Source: Bacillota bacterium (lineage in GTDB: Bacteria; Bacillota; DTU030; DUMP01). Taken from it: a DNA stretch of 36,824 bases. A model generated the notes under the pieces. That model searched no databases. It saw only the letters and a list, made by a program, of their open reading frames with translations, and was not told where the DNA came from. Location of the stretch: the NCBI GenBank assembly GCA_012837285.1, contig DURJ01000054.1, positions 1 through 36,824 on the forward strand, written 5' to 3'. This document shows positions 25,588-33,769 of this stretch, piece by piece; position 1 is the stretch's first letter; every line of letters begins with the position of its first letter. The translations under genes were made by a program, and so were the position numbers.

Positions 25588-28239
25588 ATGGAAAGACTAA
25601 GTGGTGACGAGATTAGAACCCGGTTCTTAGATTTTATGGAGAGTAAGGGGCACCTTGTGTTACCCAGTGCGTCTTTAGTGCCGGAACAAGATCCCAGTCT
25701 GCTTCTTATCGGAGCCGGAATGGCGCCGTTTAAACGTTACTTCACCGGTCAGGCTACGCCGCCGGCACTAAGGATAGCGACTTCACAAAAGTGCGTGCGC
25801 ACCGGTGACCTGGAAAACGTTGGCCGTACCGCCCGCCATCACACTTTTTTTGAGATGCTAGGGAACTTCTCTTTCGGGGACTATTTCAAGGCAGAGGCTA
25901 TTCCCTGGGCTTGGGAATTTCTGACCGAAGACTTGGGATTACCTAAGGAACATCTTTGGATCTCTGTCTACACTGATGATGACGAAGCCTATGATATTTG
26001 GCACGACCGAGTCGGAATCCCAGCGGAGCGGATTGTGCGGCTGGGTAAGGAAACAAACTTTTGGGAGATTGGCACCGGTCCGTGCGGCCCTTGCTCAGAG
26101 ATCTATATCGATCTTGGTCCGGAGCGGGGCTGTGGCTTACCTGATTGCAAAGTGGGCTGTGACTGTGATCGTTACTTGGAAATATGGAACTTAGTGTTTA
26201 CCCAGTTTGACCGGGATGAAGCCGGCAATTATGCTCCTTTGCCTAAGAAGAATATTGATACCGGCATGGGCTTGGAGCGCCTGGCCTCGGTATTACAGGG
26301 TGTTTCCAATAACTTCGAAACGGATTTGCTTTTTCCCATTATCGAAGCTGCTGCCACAGTGGCCGGGGCAAGATATGGCCGGTCCGAAGATATCGATGTA
26401 GCACTTAAAGTAATCGCCGACCATAGCCGGGCCATTGTTCATCTAATTGCCGATGATGTTTTACCGGCAAATGAAGGTCGAGGTTATGTGCTAAGACGAT
26501 TGTTGAGACGAGCGGTAAGGTATGGTCGTTTGCTGGGAATCAAGAAACCATTCTTAGGCCGGATTGCTTCTGTGGTGGTAAAGGTGGGCTGTACGGCTTA
26601 CCCGGAATTGGTAGGAAAAGAAGTGTTCGTACAAGAAGTAATAAAAAGGGAAGAAGCTCGCTTCTTGTGCACTTTAGACACAGGACTCAGTATTCTAAGT
26701 GAAATGATTGACAAATTAGAAGAGGATAGACAACGGACTCTCACCGGCCATGATGCTTTTCGGCTTTACGATACGTATGGGTTTCCGTTAGACCTCACTA
26801 GAGAGATTCTGGCTGAGCAGGGTTTTGAAGTGGACGAAGCTGGCTTTCAAGCGGAGATGGACGCGCAGCGTGAACGCGCTCGCTCGGCCCGCTTGTCGGA
26901 CACCCCCATGGAAAGCTGGGATTATCAAGATGAACTGTTTGCTGATGTTTGTTCGGAGTTCATTGGTTATGACAGTCTGGCCACAAATGAGGCCTATATC
27001 CAGGCTTTAGTAGTAGACGGATTGCCGGTAACTGAAGCTGGGGCCGGAATGTCTGTACAAGTGGTTTTGGATCGGACTCCATTTTACGCTCAGGGCGGTG
27101 GCCAAGTGGGAGATGGCGGCACTATACAAACAGCAGCGGGAGGCTTAGTGGAGATAAGTGATACCAAACAAGTTGCCTCAGGCGCTATTGTTCACAGCGG
27201 CCAGATAGTCAAAGGCACGATTCACACAGAAGAAGAGGCTATAGCCGAAGTGAGCAAGGAGCGGCGGTTGGCAACGGCTCGGCATCACACCGCGACCCAC
27301 CTGTTGCACCAGGCGTTACGGCAGGTACTGGGCGCTCACGTACATCAGGAAGGCTCACTGGTAACTCCGGAACGACTCCGGTTCGACTTTTCCCATTTTG
27401 GCCCACTCACAGAGGAAGAGTTACGAGCGGTGGAGAAGCTCCTAAATGAAAAGATTTTGGCCAATATTTCCCTGGAAATAACTGTCATGAGCCGAGAGCA
27501 GGCTCAGGCGTCAGGGGCTATTGCGTTGTTCGGAGAGAAATATGGCGATCTAGTACGAGTAGTAAGAATTGGCTCATTTAGTCAAGAACTATGCGGCGGC
27601 ACCCATGTTAGTCGTACCGGGCAGATTGGGTTATGCAGAATCCTAAGTGAGACCAGCGTAGGTGCAGGACTGCGCAGGATCGAGGCGGTAGCAGGAATGG
27701 AAGCTTGGTCCTTGTGGCGGCGACGGGACATGCTGCTGGCAGAAACAGCCGAACTCATGGGTACTACCGAAGAGGATGTTGTGGCCAAGGTAGAAGAGCT
27801 TAGAGCTGCCTTGAAAGAGAAGGATAGAGAGCTGGCACAGCTGAACGAAAGGATGTTGGAACTCGCTGCTCTGAGAGTGTTAGATCAGGTGGAGCAAGTA
27901 GGGGACAGCAAGTTGCTGTCCACGGCAATTACTGCCCACAGTATGGATGATCTACGCACGGTAGTAGATATTCTTAAGGCCCGTCTGCCCAGCGCGGTGA
28001 TTGTTTTAGGTTACCGGAGCCAGGACAGGGTCAATTTCATCGCTTATGTGAGCCGTGATTTAGTCGCCCGTGGCCTACATGCCGGTCAGATTGTAAAAGC
28101 TGCCGCAGCTGTCGCCGGCGGAGGGGGCGGTGGGCGACCGGGACTGGCTCAGGCTGGTGGCAAAGAACCTTCCAAGCTACAAGCGGCTTTGGCTGCAGCT
28201 GTGAGTGCGGCCAAAGAGAAGCTACAAAGTATTTACTAA
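25588..28239 (+). CDS. alaS: Alanyl-tRNA synthetase
   Basis: This class II AlaRS of 883 residues has the aminoacylation domain at the N terminus (SQKCVRTGDLENVGRTARHHTFFEMLGNFSFGDYFK). The editing domain carries zinc ligands H567, H571, C669 (CGGTH) and H673. The C-terminal C-Ala domain is glycine-rich (AGGGGGGRPGLAQAGG). ATG 25588 is chosen because GAAGGGG lies eight bases upstream; GTG 25579 overlaps that site. It is controlled by the T-box leader. ireB follows after a 10-bp hairpin, the order seen across Bacillota. Confidence 0.97.
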   Translation: MERLSGDEIRTRFLDFMESKGHLVLPSASLVPEQDPSLLLIGAGMAPFKRYFTGQATPPALRIATSQKCVRTGDLENVGRTARHHTFFEMLGNFSFGDYFKAEAIPWAWEFLTEDLGLPKEHLWISVYTDDDEAYDIWHDRVGIPAERIVRLGKETNFWEIGTGPCGPCSEIYIDLGPERGCGLPDCKVGCDCDRYLEIWNLVFTQFDRDEAGNYAPLPKKNIDTGMGLERLASVLQGVSNNFETDLLFPIIEAAATVAGARYGRSEDIDVALKVIADHSRAIVHLIADDVLPANEGRGYVLRRLLRRAVRYGRLLGIKKPFLGRIASVVVKVGCTAYPELVGKEVFVQEVIKREEARFLCTLDTGLSILSEMIDKLEEDRQRTLTGHDAFRLYDTYGFPLDLTREILAEQGFEVDEAGFQAEMDAQRERARSARLSDTPMESWDYQDELFADVCSEFIGYDSLATNEAYIQALVVDGLPVTEAGAGMSVQVVLDRTPFYAQGGGQVGDGGTIQTAAGGLVEISDTKQVASGAIVHSGQIVKGTIHTEEEAIAEVSKERRLATARHHTATHLLHQALRQVLGAHVHQEGSLVTPERLRFDFSHFGPLTEEELRAVEKLLNEKILANISLEITVMSREQAQASGAIALFGEKYGDLVRVVRIGSFSQELCGGTHVSRTGQIGLCRILSETSVGAGLRRIEAVAGMEAWSLWRRRDMLLAETAELMGTTEEDVVAKVEELRAALKEKDRELAQLNERMLELAALRVLDQVEQVGDSKLLSTAITAHSMDDLRTVVDILKARLPSAVIVLGYRSQDRVNFIAYVSRDLVARGLHAGQIVKAAAAVAGGGGGGRPGLAQAGGKEPSKLQAALAAAVSAAKEKLQSIY

Positions 28240-28263
28240 AGGCAGGGCAACACGCCCTGCCTT
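28239..28263 (+). terminator. 10-bp hairpin after alaS, no U tract
   Basis: AAGGCAGGGC (28239-28248) pairs with GCCCTGCCTT (28254-28263) around AACAC. Only two T residues follow, so termination is probably partial. alaS and ireB may be joined by read-through. Confidence 0.5.
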
Positions 28264-28333
28264 CCGGCAGGAAAAACGGCCTGACAAACCGAATATAACT
28301 CTAAGCGGGATTTTGCTAAAGGAGTGAGGCCGT

Positions 28334-28591
28334 ATGCTAAAAGACTCGATGGAAGAAACACGGCAGTTTTCCTTGCGCGATGAAACGGCCGAGGCTCGAA
28401 TAATTCTCAAGTCGGTGTACCATGCTCTACAGGAAAAGGGCTATGATCCGATTAACCAACTAGTAGGGTATCTACTGTCCGGTGATCCGGCTTATATTAC
28501 TAACCATAAGAATGCCCGCAATCAGATACGTCAGCTTGAACGCGACGAAATCCTGGAGGAATTGGTGCGCACTTACTTATCCCGAGAATAA
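28334..28591 (+). CDS. IreB family regulatory phosphoprotein (DUF965)
   Basis: This 85-residue protein is of the IreB/YrzL family, a substrate of PASTA-type Ser/Thr kinases (IreK in Enterococcus) that affects cephalosporin resistance. The N terminus [17 protein letters not shown] carries candidate phospho-Thr/Ser residues. [20 protein letters not shown] (about 36-55) is the family signature. ATG has AAAGGAG nine bases upstream. The order alaS-ireB-ruvX is conserved, but here an aldo/keto reductase gene is inserted before ruvX. Confidence 0.92.
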   Translation: MLKDSMEETRQFSLRDETAEARIILKSVYHALQEKGYDPINQLVGYLLSGDPAYITNHKNARNQIRQLERDEILEELVRTYLSRE

Positions 28592-28608
28592 GGAGTACGG
28601 AGGCAAAA

Positions 28609-29559
28609 ATGGTAGAGCGGAGGAAATTGGGTCGCTCGGGCCTGGTAGTTTCCCGGCTATGTTTGGGTACACTTACCATTGGTCCCCTGCAGGCTAATTT
28701 GACCCTGGCCGAAGGTGCCAGGGTTATTCGTACTGCCCTGGAAGAAGGTATCGACTTTATTGAGACGGCGGACTCTTATCGGACTTATGACTACATTCGG
28801 CGGGCACTGGTCGGATGGACACAGCCGGTGGTAATTGCCAGTCGTTCCTATGACTACACCTATGACGGTATGCGGGACCGAGTGGAAAAAGCGTTACAAG
28901 AGCTAAATAGGGATTATATCGACTTGTTTATGTTACACGAACAAGAGAGCCGCTTGACGTTACAGGGCCACGCACCAGCGCTGGAGTATTTGGCTGCCGC
29001 CAAAGAAACAGGTAAAGTAAGAGCTATCGGAGTTTCCACCCATGTGGTGGAGGTAGTTCAAGCCTGCGCCGAGCACCCAATCATTGATGTGGTGCAACCG
29101 ATAGTAAACGTTGCTGGCCTGGGAATAAAGGGTGGAACCTTACAAGATATGCTGGCAGCTATGAGTGCATTACGACAGGCTCAGCGGGGTGTCTATGCCA
29201 TGAAGCCTCTGGGTGGGGGGAATTTGCTGAAGCGCTTTAGTCAAGCGTGGGAGTTTGTCTTGAATCTCGATTGCCTTGATGCAATAGCAGTTGGTATGAA
29301 GACGCCAGCCGAGGTCAAGGCTAATGTTAGAATCATCAAGGGCGAACAGAAGCCAGAAGACATCTCAGTTGCTATGGCGGTTAAAGAGAAACACCTGCAT
29401 ATTTCTGATTGGTGCCAAGGCTGTGGTCGCTGCGCCCAGCGGTGCCGCCAGAGGGCGCTCTATCTTCGAGATGGTAAAATGCATGTTGACCATGACCGTT
29501 GCTTGCTCTGTGGCTATTGCGCGGCGGTATGCCCCGAATTTTGTATAAAAGTTGTGTAA
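28609..29559 (+). CDS. Aldo/keto reductase with C-terminal 2[4Fe-4S] ferredoxin domain
   Basis: This 316-residue fusion starts with an aldo/keto reductase barrel (KLGRSGLVVSRLCLGT at 5-20; DFIETADSY near 50; IDLFMLHEQ near 105). It ends with two ferredoxin-type Cys motifs: CQGCGRCAQRC near 267-277 and CLLCGYCAAVC near 298-308. Such proteins are common in anaerobes and are thought to pass electrons between ferredoxin and a substrate; this one's substrate is unknown. The barrel is shorter than the roughly 320 residues of classical AKRs, leaving about 265. The start ATG has GGAGTACGGAGG upstream. It lies between ireB and ruvX in the same direction. Confidence 0.88.
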   Translation: MVERRKLGRSGLVVSRLCLGTLTIGPLQANLTLAEGARVIRTALEEGIDFIETADSYRTYDYIRRALVGWTQPVVIASRSYDYTYDGMRDRVEKALQELNRDYIDLFMLHEQESRLTLQGHAPALEYLAAAKETGKVRAIGVSTHVVEVVQACAEHPIIDVVQPIVNVAGLGIKGGTLQDMLAAMSALRQAQRGVYAMKPLGGGNLLKRFSQAWEFVLNLDCLDAIAVGMKTPAEVKANVRIIKGEQKPEDISVAMAVKEKHLHISDWCQGCGRCAQRCRQRALYLRDGKMHVDHDRCLLCGYCAAVCPEFCIKVV

Positions 29560-29571
29560 AGGGGTCAGGTT

Positions 29572-29991
29572 ATGAGAGTGATGGGGTTAGATGTGGGAAC
29601 GCGCACTATCGGTGTAGCTGTAAGCGATGCCTTGGGTCTTACCGCTCAGGGAGTGGAGGTGATACAGCGTCGTGATCTGGCACGAGACTTATCTCGCCTG
29701 CGCGAGCTCATGGCTGTCTATGAAGTGGAGGGTTTTGTCGTTGGTATACCCAGAAACATGAACGGTACTTATGGTCCAGCTGCTGAAGAGGCTCGCCGCT
29801 TCGGAGAGATAATCAGGGAACAATTACAGAAACCTGTTTTTGAAGAAGATGAGCGACTTACCACAGTGGCAGCGGAGAGAGTCTTATTGGACGCTGACCT
29901 AAGCCGACGACGGCGGCGTCAGGTAGTGGACAAAGTGGCAGCGACTTTAATACTGGAAAACTTTCTCGCTCGTCGAGCAAATAGAGATTGA
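29572..29991 (+). CDS. ruvX: Putative pre-16S rRNA nuclease / Holliday-junction resolvase-like YqgF
   Basis: This 139-residue RNase H-fold protein of the RuvX/YqgF/YrrK family matures the 5' end of 16S rRNA and was earlier proposed as a Holliday junction resolvase. The N-terminal motif GLDVGTRTIGVAVSD carries the first catalytic Asp (residue 7). VVGIPRNMNGTYG (near 57) and EDERLTTVAAE (near 93) follow, with the terminal Asp in VDKVAATLIL. It starts 12 bases after the reductase stop. Its stop codon lies inside the -35 box of the next promoter. Confidence 0.94.
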   Translation: MRVMGLDVGTRTIGVAVSDALGLTAQGVEVIQRRDLARDLSRLRELMAVYEVEGFVVGIPRNMNGTYGPAAEEARRFGEIIREQLQKPVFEEDERLTTVAAERVLLDADLSRRRRRQVVDKVAATLILENFLARRANRD

Positions 29992-30016
29992 CAGCGATTA
30001 CCTCCACAGGTACAAT
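29988..30016 (+). promoter_or_regulatory. Sigma-A promoter of the DUF1292 gene
   Basis: TTGACA (29988-29993), 17 bases, TACAAT (30011-30016). The ruvX stop TGA (29989-29991) lies inside the -35 box. This gives the DUF1292 gene independent transcription with a leader of about 25 bases. Confidence 0.8.
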
Positions 30017-30047
30017 GAGCTTAATTTGAGAAACCGAGGTGATTGGA

Positions 30048-30341
30048 GTGGGTGAAGAACGTAACGACATCATCGTGTTGACTGACGAAGAAGGGGCAGA
30101 ACATGAATTCCAGGTGGTAGACTACTTCAACGTGGACGAGAAAGAGTATGCTATTTTGTTACCTATGAATGATTTTGAGGAAGATGACGAAGAAGGGGAA
30201 GCCCTGATATTTCGGGTAGAAGACGACGAAGATGGGGATCAGATTTTGGTAGAAATTGAAGATGATGACGAATGGGAACGCGCAGCAGCCGAGTGGGAAG
30301 AGCGGCTAGCAGAGGAAGACTACGAAGAAGACGAAGAGTAA
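30048..30341 (+). CDS. DUF1292 (YrzB) acidic protein
   Basis: This 97-residue, very acidic protein is of the DUF1292 family (B. subtilis YrzB). ITVL-like NDIIVLTDEEGAEHEFQVVDYF at 6-27 and EYAILLPMN near 33 are the family core. The last 40 residues are almost all Glu and Asp. GTG 30048 is preferred to GTG 30039 because CGAGGTGAT (30035-30043) then has proper spacing. The function is unknown. Conserved synteny with alaS-ireB-ruvX is kept. Confidence 0.88.
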   Translation: MGEERNDIIVLTDEEGAEHEFQVVDYFNVDEKEYAILLPMNDFEEDDEEGEALIFRVEDDEDGDQILVEIEDDDEWERAAAEWEERLAEEDYEEDEE

Positions 30342-30440
30342 CCGGGAAAGTCGATAATTTACTTGTTTCCATGCATAAATCGCCTCAAGCGGGGCACAAT
30401 GTATGGCGAGAAAAGTTACTTATGGGGGAGCAATTTCTCT

Positions 30441-30468
30441 AGCGGGGTCAATGACAGCCCCGCTTTTT
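30441..30468 (+). terminator. Intrinsic terminator after the DUF1292 gene
   Basis: AGCGGGG (30441-30447) pairs with CCCCGCT (30458-30464) and is followed by TTTTT. The preceding 100 bases (30342-30440) hold no gene or clear motif. Confidence 0.85.
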
Positions 30469-30469
30469 G

Positions 30470-30498
30470 TTGCTTTATAAGGGACAAGGTCGTATAAT
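30470..30498 (+). promoter_or_regulatory. Promoter of mltG
   Basis: A perfect TATAAT (30493-30498) lies 17 bases after a weak TTGCTT (30470-30475), immediately behind the terminator of the previous gene. Confidence 0.6.
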
Positions 30499-30533
30499 TA
30501 CACCAAGGAAGGAAGTAGTGGAGCGTGTAAATT

Positions 30534-31571
30534 ATGCCACCTACGGTGATAAGACGAAAAACAGGCCAACGGGTCCTGGTTGTAGCGTTAGTGGTCATGG
30601 CGTTCTTCTTATTAACGGCCAGTACTCTACTGCAACCACTTGAGCCCAGTACGACCGTCCCGGTAACGATTGAAATTCCTCCGGCGGCGACCGCGGCCGA
30701 TGTGGCTCAGCTATTAAAAGAACAAGGACTCATAAGAAGTGCTTGCGCTTTTCGTCTGTTGGGCAAATTCACTGGTCAGGAAAAAATGATCAAAGCTGGA
30801 CAGTATTGTCTGGCTCCGTCTGAGACACCTCAGGACATTTTGCAGACCTTAGCCAGGGGTCAGACTGTCAATAAGGAAGTCAAGGTTACTATTCCTGAAG
30901 GATATACCGTCAGGCAGATGGCTCGCCTATTGGCTGCCCAAGGGATAACTGACGAGACTGAATTTCTGGCCGTGGCTAAAGATGGCGGCCTGGTATCTGA
31001 TTACTTTGGTAACGTGGCTTCGAGCGAAATAGACTGGCAATGGGAAGGTTTTTTCTTCCCGGACACCTATTTTTTGTTACCGAATACTCCGGCCGAGGAG
31101 ATAGCGCAGAAAATGCTTCGGCGTATGGATGAGGTTTGGGCAGAGGAAATCCAGGGCTTGACTAATCTGCCGGCTGGGCTTTCACCACGGGAATTAATTA
31201 CACTGGCTTCCCTGGTCGAGCGCGAAGCCAAAGTGGCTGCGGAACGTCCACTCATTGCAGCAGTGTTCTATAATCGTTTACATAAGAAGATGCCGCTTCA
31301 ATCTTGTGCTACCGTGCAGTATCTTTTTCCGGAGCCGAAACCGGTGCTAAGTGAGGAAGATACCAAGGCATTGTCACCATACAATACTTATTTACATAGC
31401 GGTTTACCGCCAGGACCTATTGCTGCACCAGGACGGGCGGCTATTAGAGCGGTACTTAGGCCCAGCAATTCCGAAAAACTGTATTTTGTGGCCAAGCCTG
31501 ACGGCAGCCATGCCTTTAGTATTACTTATGAAGAACACCTGGAAAATCAACGAAAATATCAGACTAAGTAA
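30534..31571 (+). CDS. mltG: Endolytic peptidoglycan transglycosylase MltG
   Basis: MltG cuts nascent glycan strands at the membrane and sets their length. The 345-residue protein has one N-terminal membrane helix (VLVVALVVMAFFLLTAST, about 14-31). A LysM-like subdomain follows (about 45-110), then the YceG catalytic domain. The catalytic glutamate is E229 in LASLVEREA. AAVFYNRL and PYNTYLHSGLPPGPIAAPG are conserved. The ribosome site is weak (GGAG 12 bases upstream). It has its own promoter. Confidence 0.95.
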   Translation: MPPTVIRRKTGQRVLVVALVVMAFFLLTASTLLQPLEPSTTVPVTIEIPPAATAADVAQLLKEQGLIRSACAFRLLGKFTGQEKMIKAGQYCLAPSETPQDILQTLARGQTVNKEVKVTIPEGYTVRQMARLLAAQGITDETEFLAVAKDGGLVSDYFGNVASSEIDWQWEGFFFPDTYFLLPNTPAEEIAQKMLRRMDEVWAEEIQGLTNLPAGLSPRELITLASLVEREAKVAAERPLIAAVFYNRLHKKMPLQSCATVQYLFPEPKPVLSEEDTKALSPYNTYLHSGLPPGPIAAPGRAAIRAVLRPSNSEKLYFVAKPDGSHAFSITYEEHLENQRKYQTK

Positions 31572-31625
31572 ACCAGTCTCTTTACGAGACGAGGCAAGTT
31601 TTTAGTAGAGAAAGGTTTTAGAACA

Positions 31626-32309
31626 ATGGTTAATGTTACACCGGTTACAGTCCTCATTCCGGCGTTTAATGAGGAACCACGAATAGGCGCTGTTTTAGAA
31701 GTGATCTGCAACATAGAGCGCCCCCATCGCATTGTAGTAATTGACGATGGCTCTAAGGATGGTACCAGTAAGGTGGCGAGTCAATATCCGGTGGACGTTC
31801 TCCGTCATCCACACAATCGCGGCAAAGGTGCAGCCTTGCAGACCGGAATTGACTACATAAAAGGCTCACCCCTGTGGCTATTTCTGGATGCTGACTTGAT
31901 TAACCTGCGGCCAGACCATGTCGAAGAGCTCCTGCAGCCACTGGAAGCCGATGAGAGCCTGGGGATGACAGTGGGTGTTTTTCAAGGCGGGAAACTGAAC
32001 GTGGACTTGGCCCAACAGTATTTTGGCATTTTGAATGGACAGCGGGGCTTTCGCGGAGTGTTCATCGAGAATGTTCCTTCACTCCACTGGTGTCGTTTTG
32101 GAGTGGAAATCTTCTTAAGTAAATTGGCCGACCACTATAGAGTCCCGGTATCATATCCAGCCCTGAAAGGTATTACTCACCACACAAAAGAGGAAAAGTT
32201 TGGTTTTGCCAACGGGTCATATCAGCGACTCAAAATGTATTATGAATGCTTGTACGCATTATTGAACTGGCGGAAATATTACATCGCCGACTTATACCTG
32301 CCTTGGTAA
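31626..32309 (+). CDS. Family 2 glycosyltransferase
   Basis: This 227-residue GT-A fold enzyme has VLIPAFNEEPRIG at 9-21, VIDDGSKDGT near 38-47, HNRGKGAALQTG near 60-71 and the metal-binding LDADL near 84-88. There is no membrane segment, so it is cytosolic or peripheral. The short length and the N-terminal string resemble soluble sugar-nucleotide transferases such as dolichyl-phosphate-sugar or glucosyl-phosphoglycerate synthases. Donor and acceptor cannot be told. ATG with AAAGG. It lies 54 bases after mltG, perhaps in the same transcript. Confidence 0.85.
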   Translation: MVNVTPVTVLIPAFNEEPRIGAVLEVICNIERPHRIVVIDDGSKDGTSKVASQYPVDVLRHPHNRGKGAALQTGIDYIKGSPLWLFLDADLINLRPDHVEELLQPLEADESLGMTVGVFQGGKLNVDLAQQYFGILNGQRGFRGVFIENVPSLHWCRFGVEIFLSKLADHYRVPVSYPALKGITHHTKEEKFGFANGSYQRLKMYYECLYALLNWRKYYIADLYLPW

Positions 32310-32395
32310 ATTGAATGACGTCGCTTTCTTGATCTCTGGTCAGCCATAGGCGACCCTATCTGTGCTGTCATAAGGCGCCAAGAGGGGGCGATTCA

Positions 32396-33175
32396 TTGCT
32401 ACCTGGCAACGCCATCTTAAGTGTATTGGACTACCTGGAAGGGGAAGTAGGGTTATATCTAGAGGATGTTACTGTTGGAGACAAATTGGCGGTGAATCCA
32501 AATCAGATATTTCCGTCAGCCAGTATTATTAAGATCCCGGTCCTAGCGGCTTTGTTTAAGGCGGCGGCTGAAGGAAAAGTGGATCTTAATGCCAAGACAA
32601 CCCTGAAGGCAGAGAATCGCGTCGGTGGAGGGGGAGTGCTGACTGAGCTCAGCATTAAGTTGCGGCCAACAGTGCTTGATCTGGCTACGCTGATGATTAT
32701 CGTGAGCGACAATGCTGCCACCAATGAACTCATTGACTTGGTGGGAATGGACCAAGTAAACGACTTGGTTCGTAAGTTGGGATTAAAACAAACGGTACTA
32801 CAACGCAAAATGATGGATCGCACGGCTGCCAAAGAGGGTAGAGACAACTTTACTTCGGCCCAGGATATGGGTTTGTTACTCCAATTGCTGGCAAAGGGCC
32901 AAGTAGTTAACGAAGAGGCTTCAACCAAGATAATTGATATCATGAAAAAGCAGCAGCTGCGAAATAAGTTGCCCTCACAGTTACCAAGAGAGGTGATAGT
33001 TGCCCACAAGACGGGCGATCTAGACTTTTTGGAACACGATGTGGGGATTTTCTTCCTGCCCGAGCGCACTTACATTCTCGCTATACTGACGGACAAACTT
33101 TCATCCAATGCTGCCGGCGCACAAGCCATCGCTGATGTTTCCCAAATTGTATACCAGACACTAAGAGAAGAATAG
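32396..33175 (+). CDS. Class A beta-lactamase-like serine hydrolase, no signal peptide
   Basis: This 259-residue protein has the penicillin-recognising serine hydrolase motifs: SIIK (S43, K46), SDN (104-106) and KTG (205-207). Spacing fits class A beta-lactamases. No signal peptide or membrane helix is present, so it should be cytosolic, unlike true beta-lactamases. The omega-loop EXXLN motif is not recognisable; the region around residues 137-152 reads RKMMDRTAAKEGRDNF. Loss of the deacylating Glu would favour an esterase, a peptidase or a slow acyl-enzyme. The TTG start has GGGGG eight bases upstream. Confidence 0.85.
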   Translation: MLPGNAILSVLDYLEGEVGLYLEDVTVGDKLAVNPNQIFPSASIIKIPVLAALFKAAAEGKVDLNAKTTLKAENRVGGGGVLTELSIKLRPTVLDLATLMIIVSDNAATNELIDLVGMDQVNDLVRKLGLKQTVLQRKMMDRTAAKEGRDNFTSAQDMGLLLQLLAKGQVVNEEASTKIIDIMKKQQLRNKLPSQLPREVIVAHKTGDLDFLEHDVGIFFLPERTYILAILTDKLSSNAAGAQAIADVSQIVYQTLREE

Positions 33176-33287
33176 GCTTAAGCAATCTAGGAACATAACG
33201 CTTGGCCGGTTTTTCAGGTGGGATGTAATGGAGTTTGTGGATCTTTACTTAATTCCTTGTCGAGTGTCGGGAGAAAAAGTACAACTA

Positions 33288-33338
33288 AAGAAGCTTTCTC
33301 TGGTTTGATTGGTTCAGGGAAGGCTTTTCTTGTTCTTT
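33288..33338 (+). terminator. Terminator-like stem after the beta-lactamase-like gene
   Basis: AAGAAGCTTTCTCTG (33288-33302) pairs with CAGGGAAGGCTTTTCTT (33315-33331) with wobbles and two extra T residues, followed by GTTCTTTG. Between the gene stop (33175) and this stem nothing else is recognised. Confidence 0.5.
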
Positions 33339-33371
33339 GAATCGTAGAGCTCATTAATGTAGTTAAAACAT

Positions 33372-33694
33372 GTTAACGGTGTAGGTGCCTATACCCCATA
33401 GATGCAGGAACTCGACCAACATATTGTCACTAGAGCAGACAAAAGCTTTGTGAACTAAAAAGAAGCAGTTCTCTCAGAAGCTGGGACTTTATCATACCCA
33501 TAAGAAATGGTGCTATAACTTCAGGCAGAATCAATGGAGAACTAGGAGAGCTAGCATTGGGGCAGATGGCTGGAAGAAAGAACAAGAGCGAAATAACCCT
33601 GTTCAAAACCGTGGGAATTGCGGTTTATAGTGTAGTGACGGCTCACAGAGTTTACACCAAAGCCCTGGAGCAGGGCATTGGAACGGAAACTTAG
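33372..33694 (+). pseudogene. Decayed ornithine cyclodeaminase / mu-crystallin family gene, C-terminal part
   Basis: Reading the plus strand from GTT 33372 gives VNGVGAYTP, a stop (TAG 33399), MQELDQHIVTRADKSFVN, a second stop (TAA 33456) and KEAVLSEAG. After a one-base frameshift at 33485 comes DFIIPIRNGAITSGRINGEL, then GELALGQ through EITLFKTVGIAVYSVVTAHRVY, ending at TAG 33692-33694. This matches the C-terminal part of ornithine cyclodeaminase/mu-crystallin proteins in order and content: the NAVGAYTP loop, an IIPI block, the GELGE block and a TLFKSVG-type block. Two stops and a frameshift show it is dead. The N-terminal half was not recognised upstream and seems deleted. Confidence 0.8.
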
Positions 33695-33769
33695 ATCTAA
33701 GGCAAAACCCCCTTTACTTTGCGGTTGCGTCCGAACTACACTACTTATGAGGTTGTCAATACTAAGTTC

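Noticed and set aside
33176-33371. N-terminal half of the ornithine cyclodeaminase pseudogene, for example SGLIGSG near 33300
   Set aside because: The resemblance to the nucleotide-binding loop is very short, and the same bases form a convincing terminator stem.
33695-33769. Minus-strand promoter with TTGACA at 33754-33759
   Set aside because: The only -10-like hexamers are at 13-15 or fewer bases, and it would transcribe into a pseudogene.
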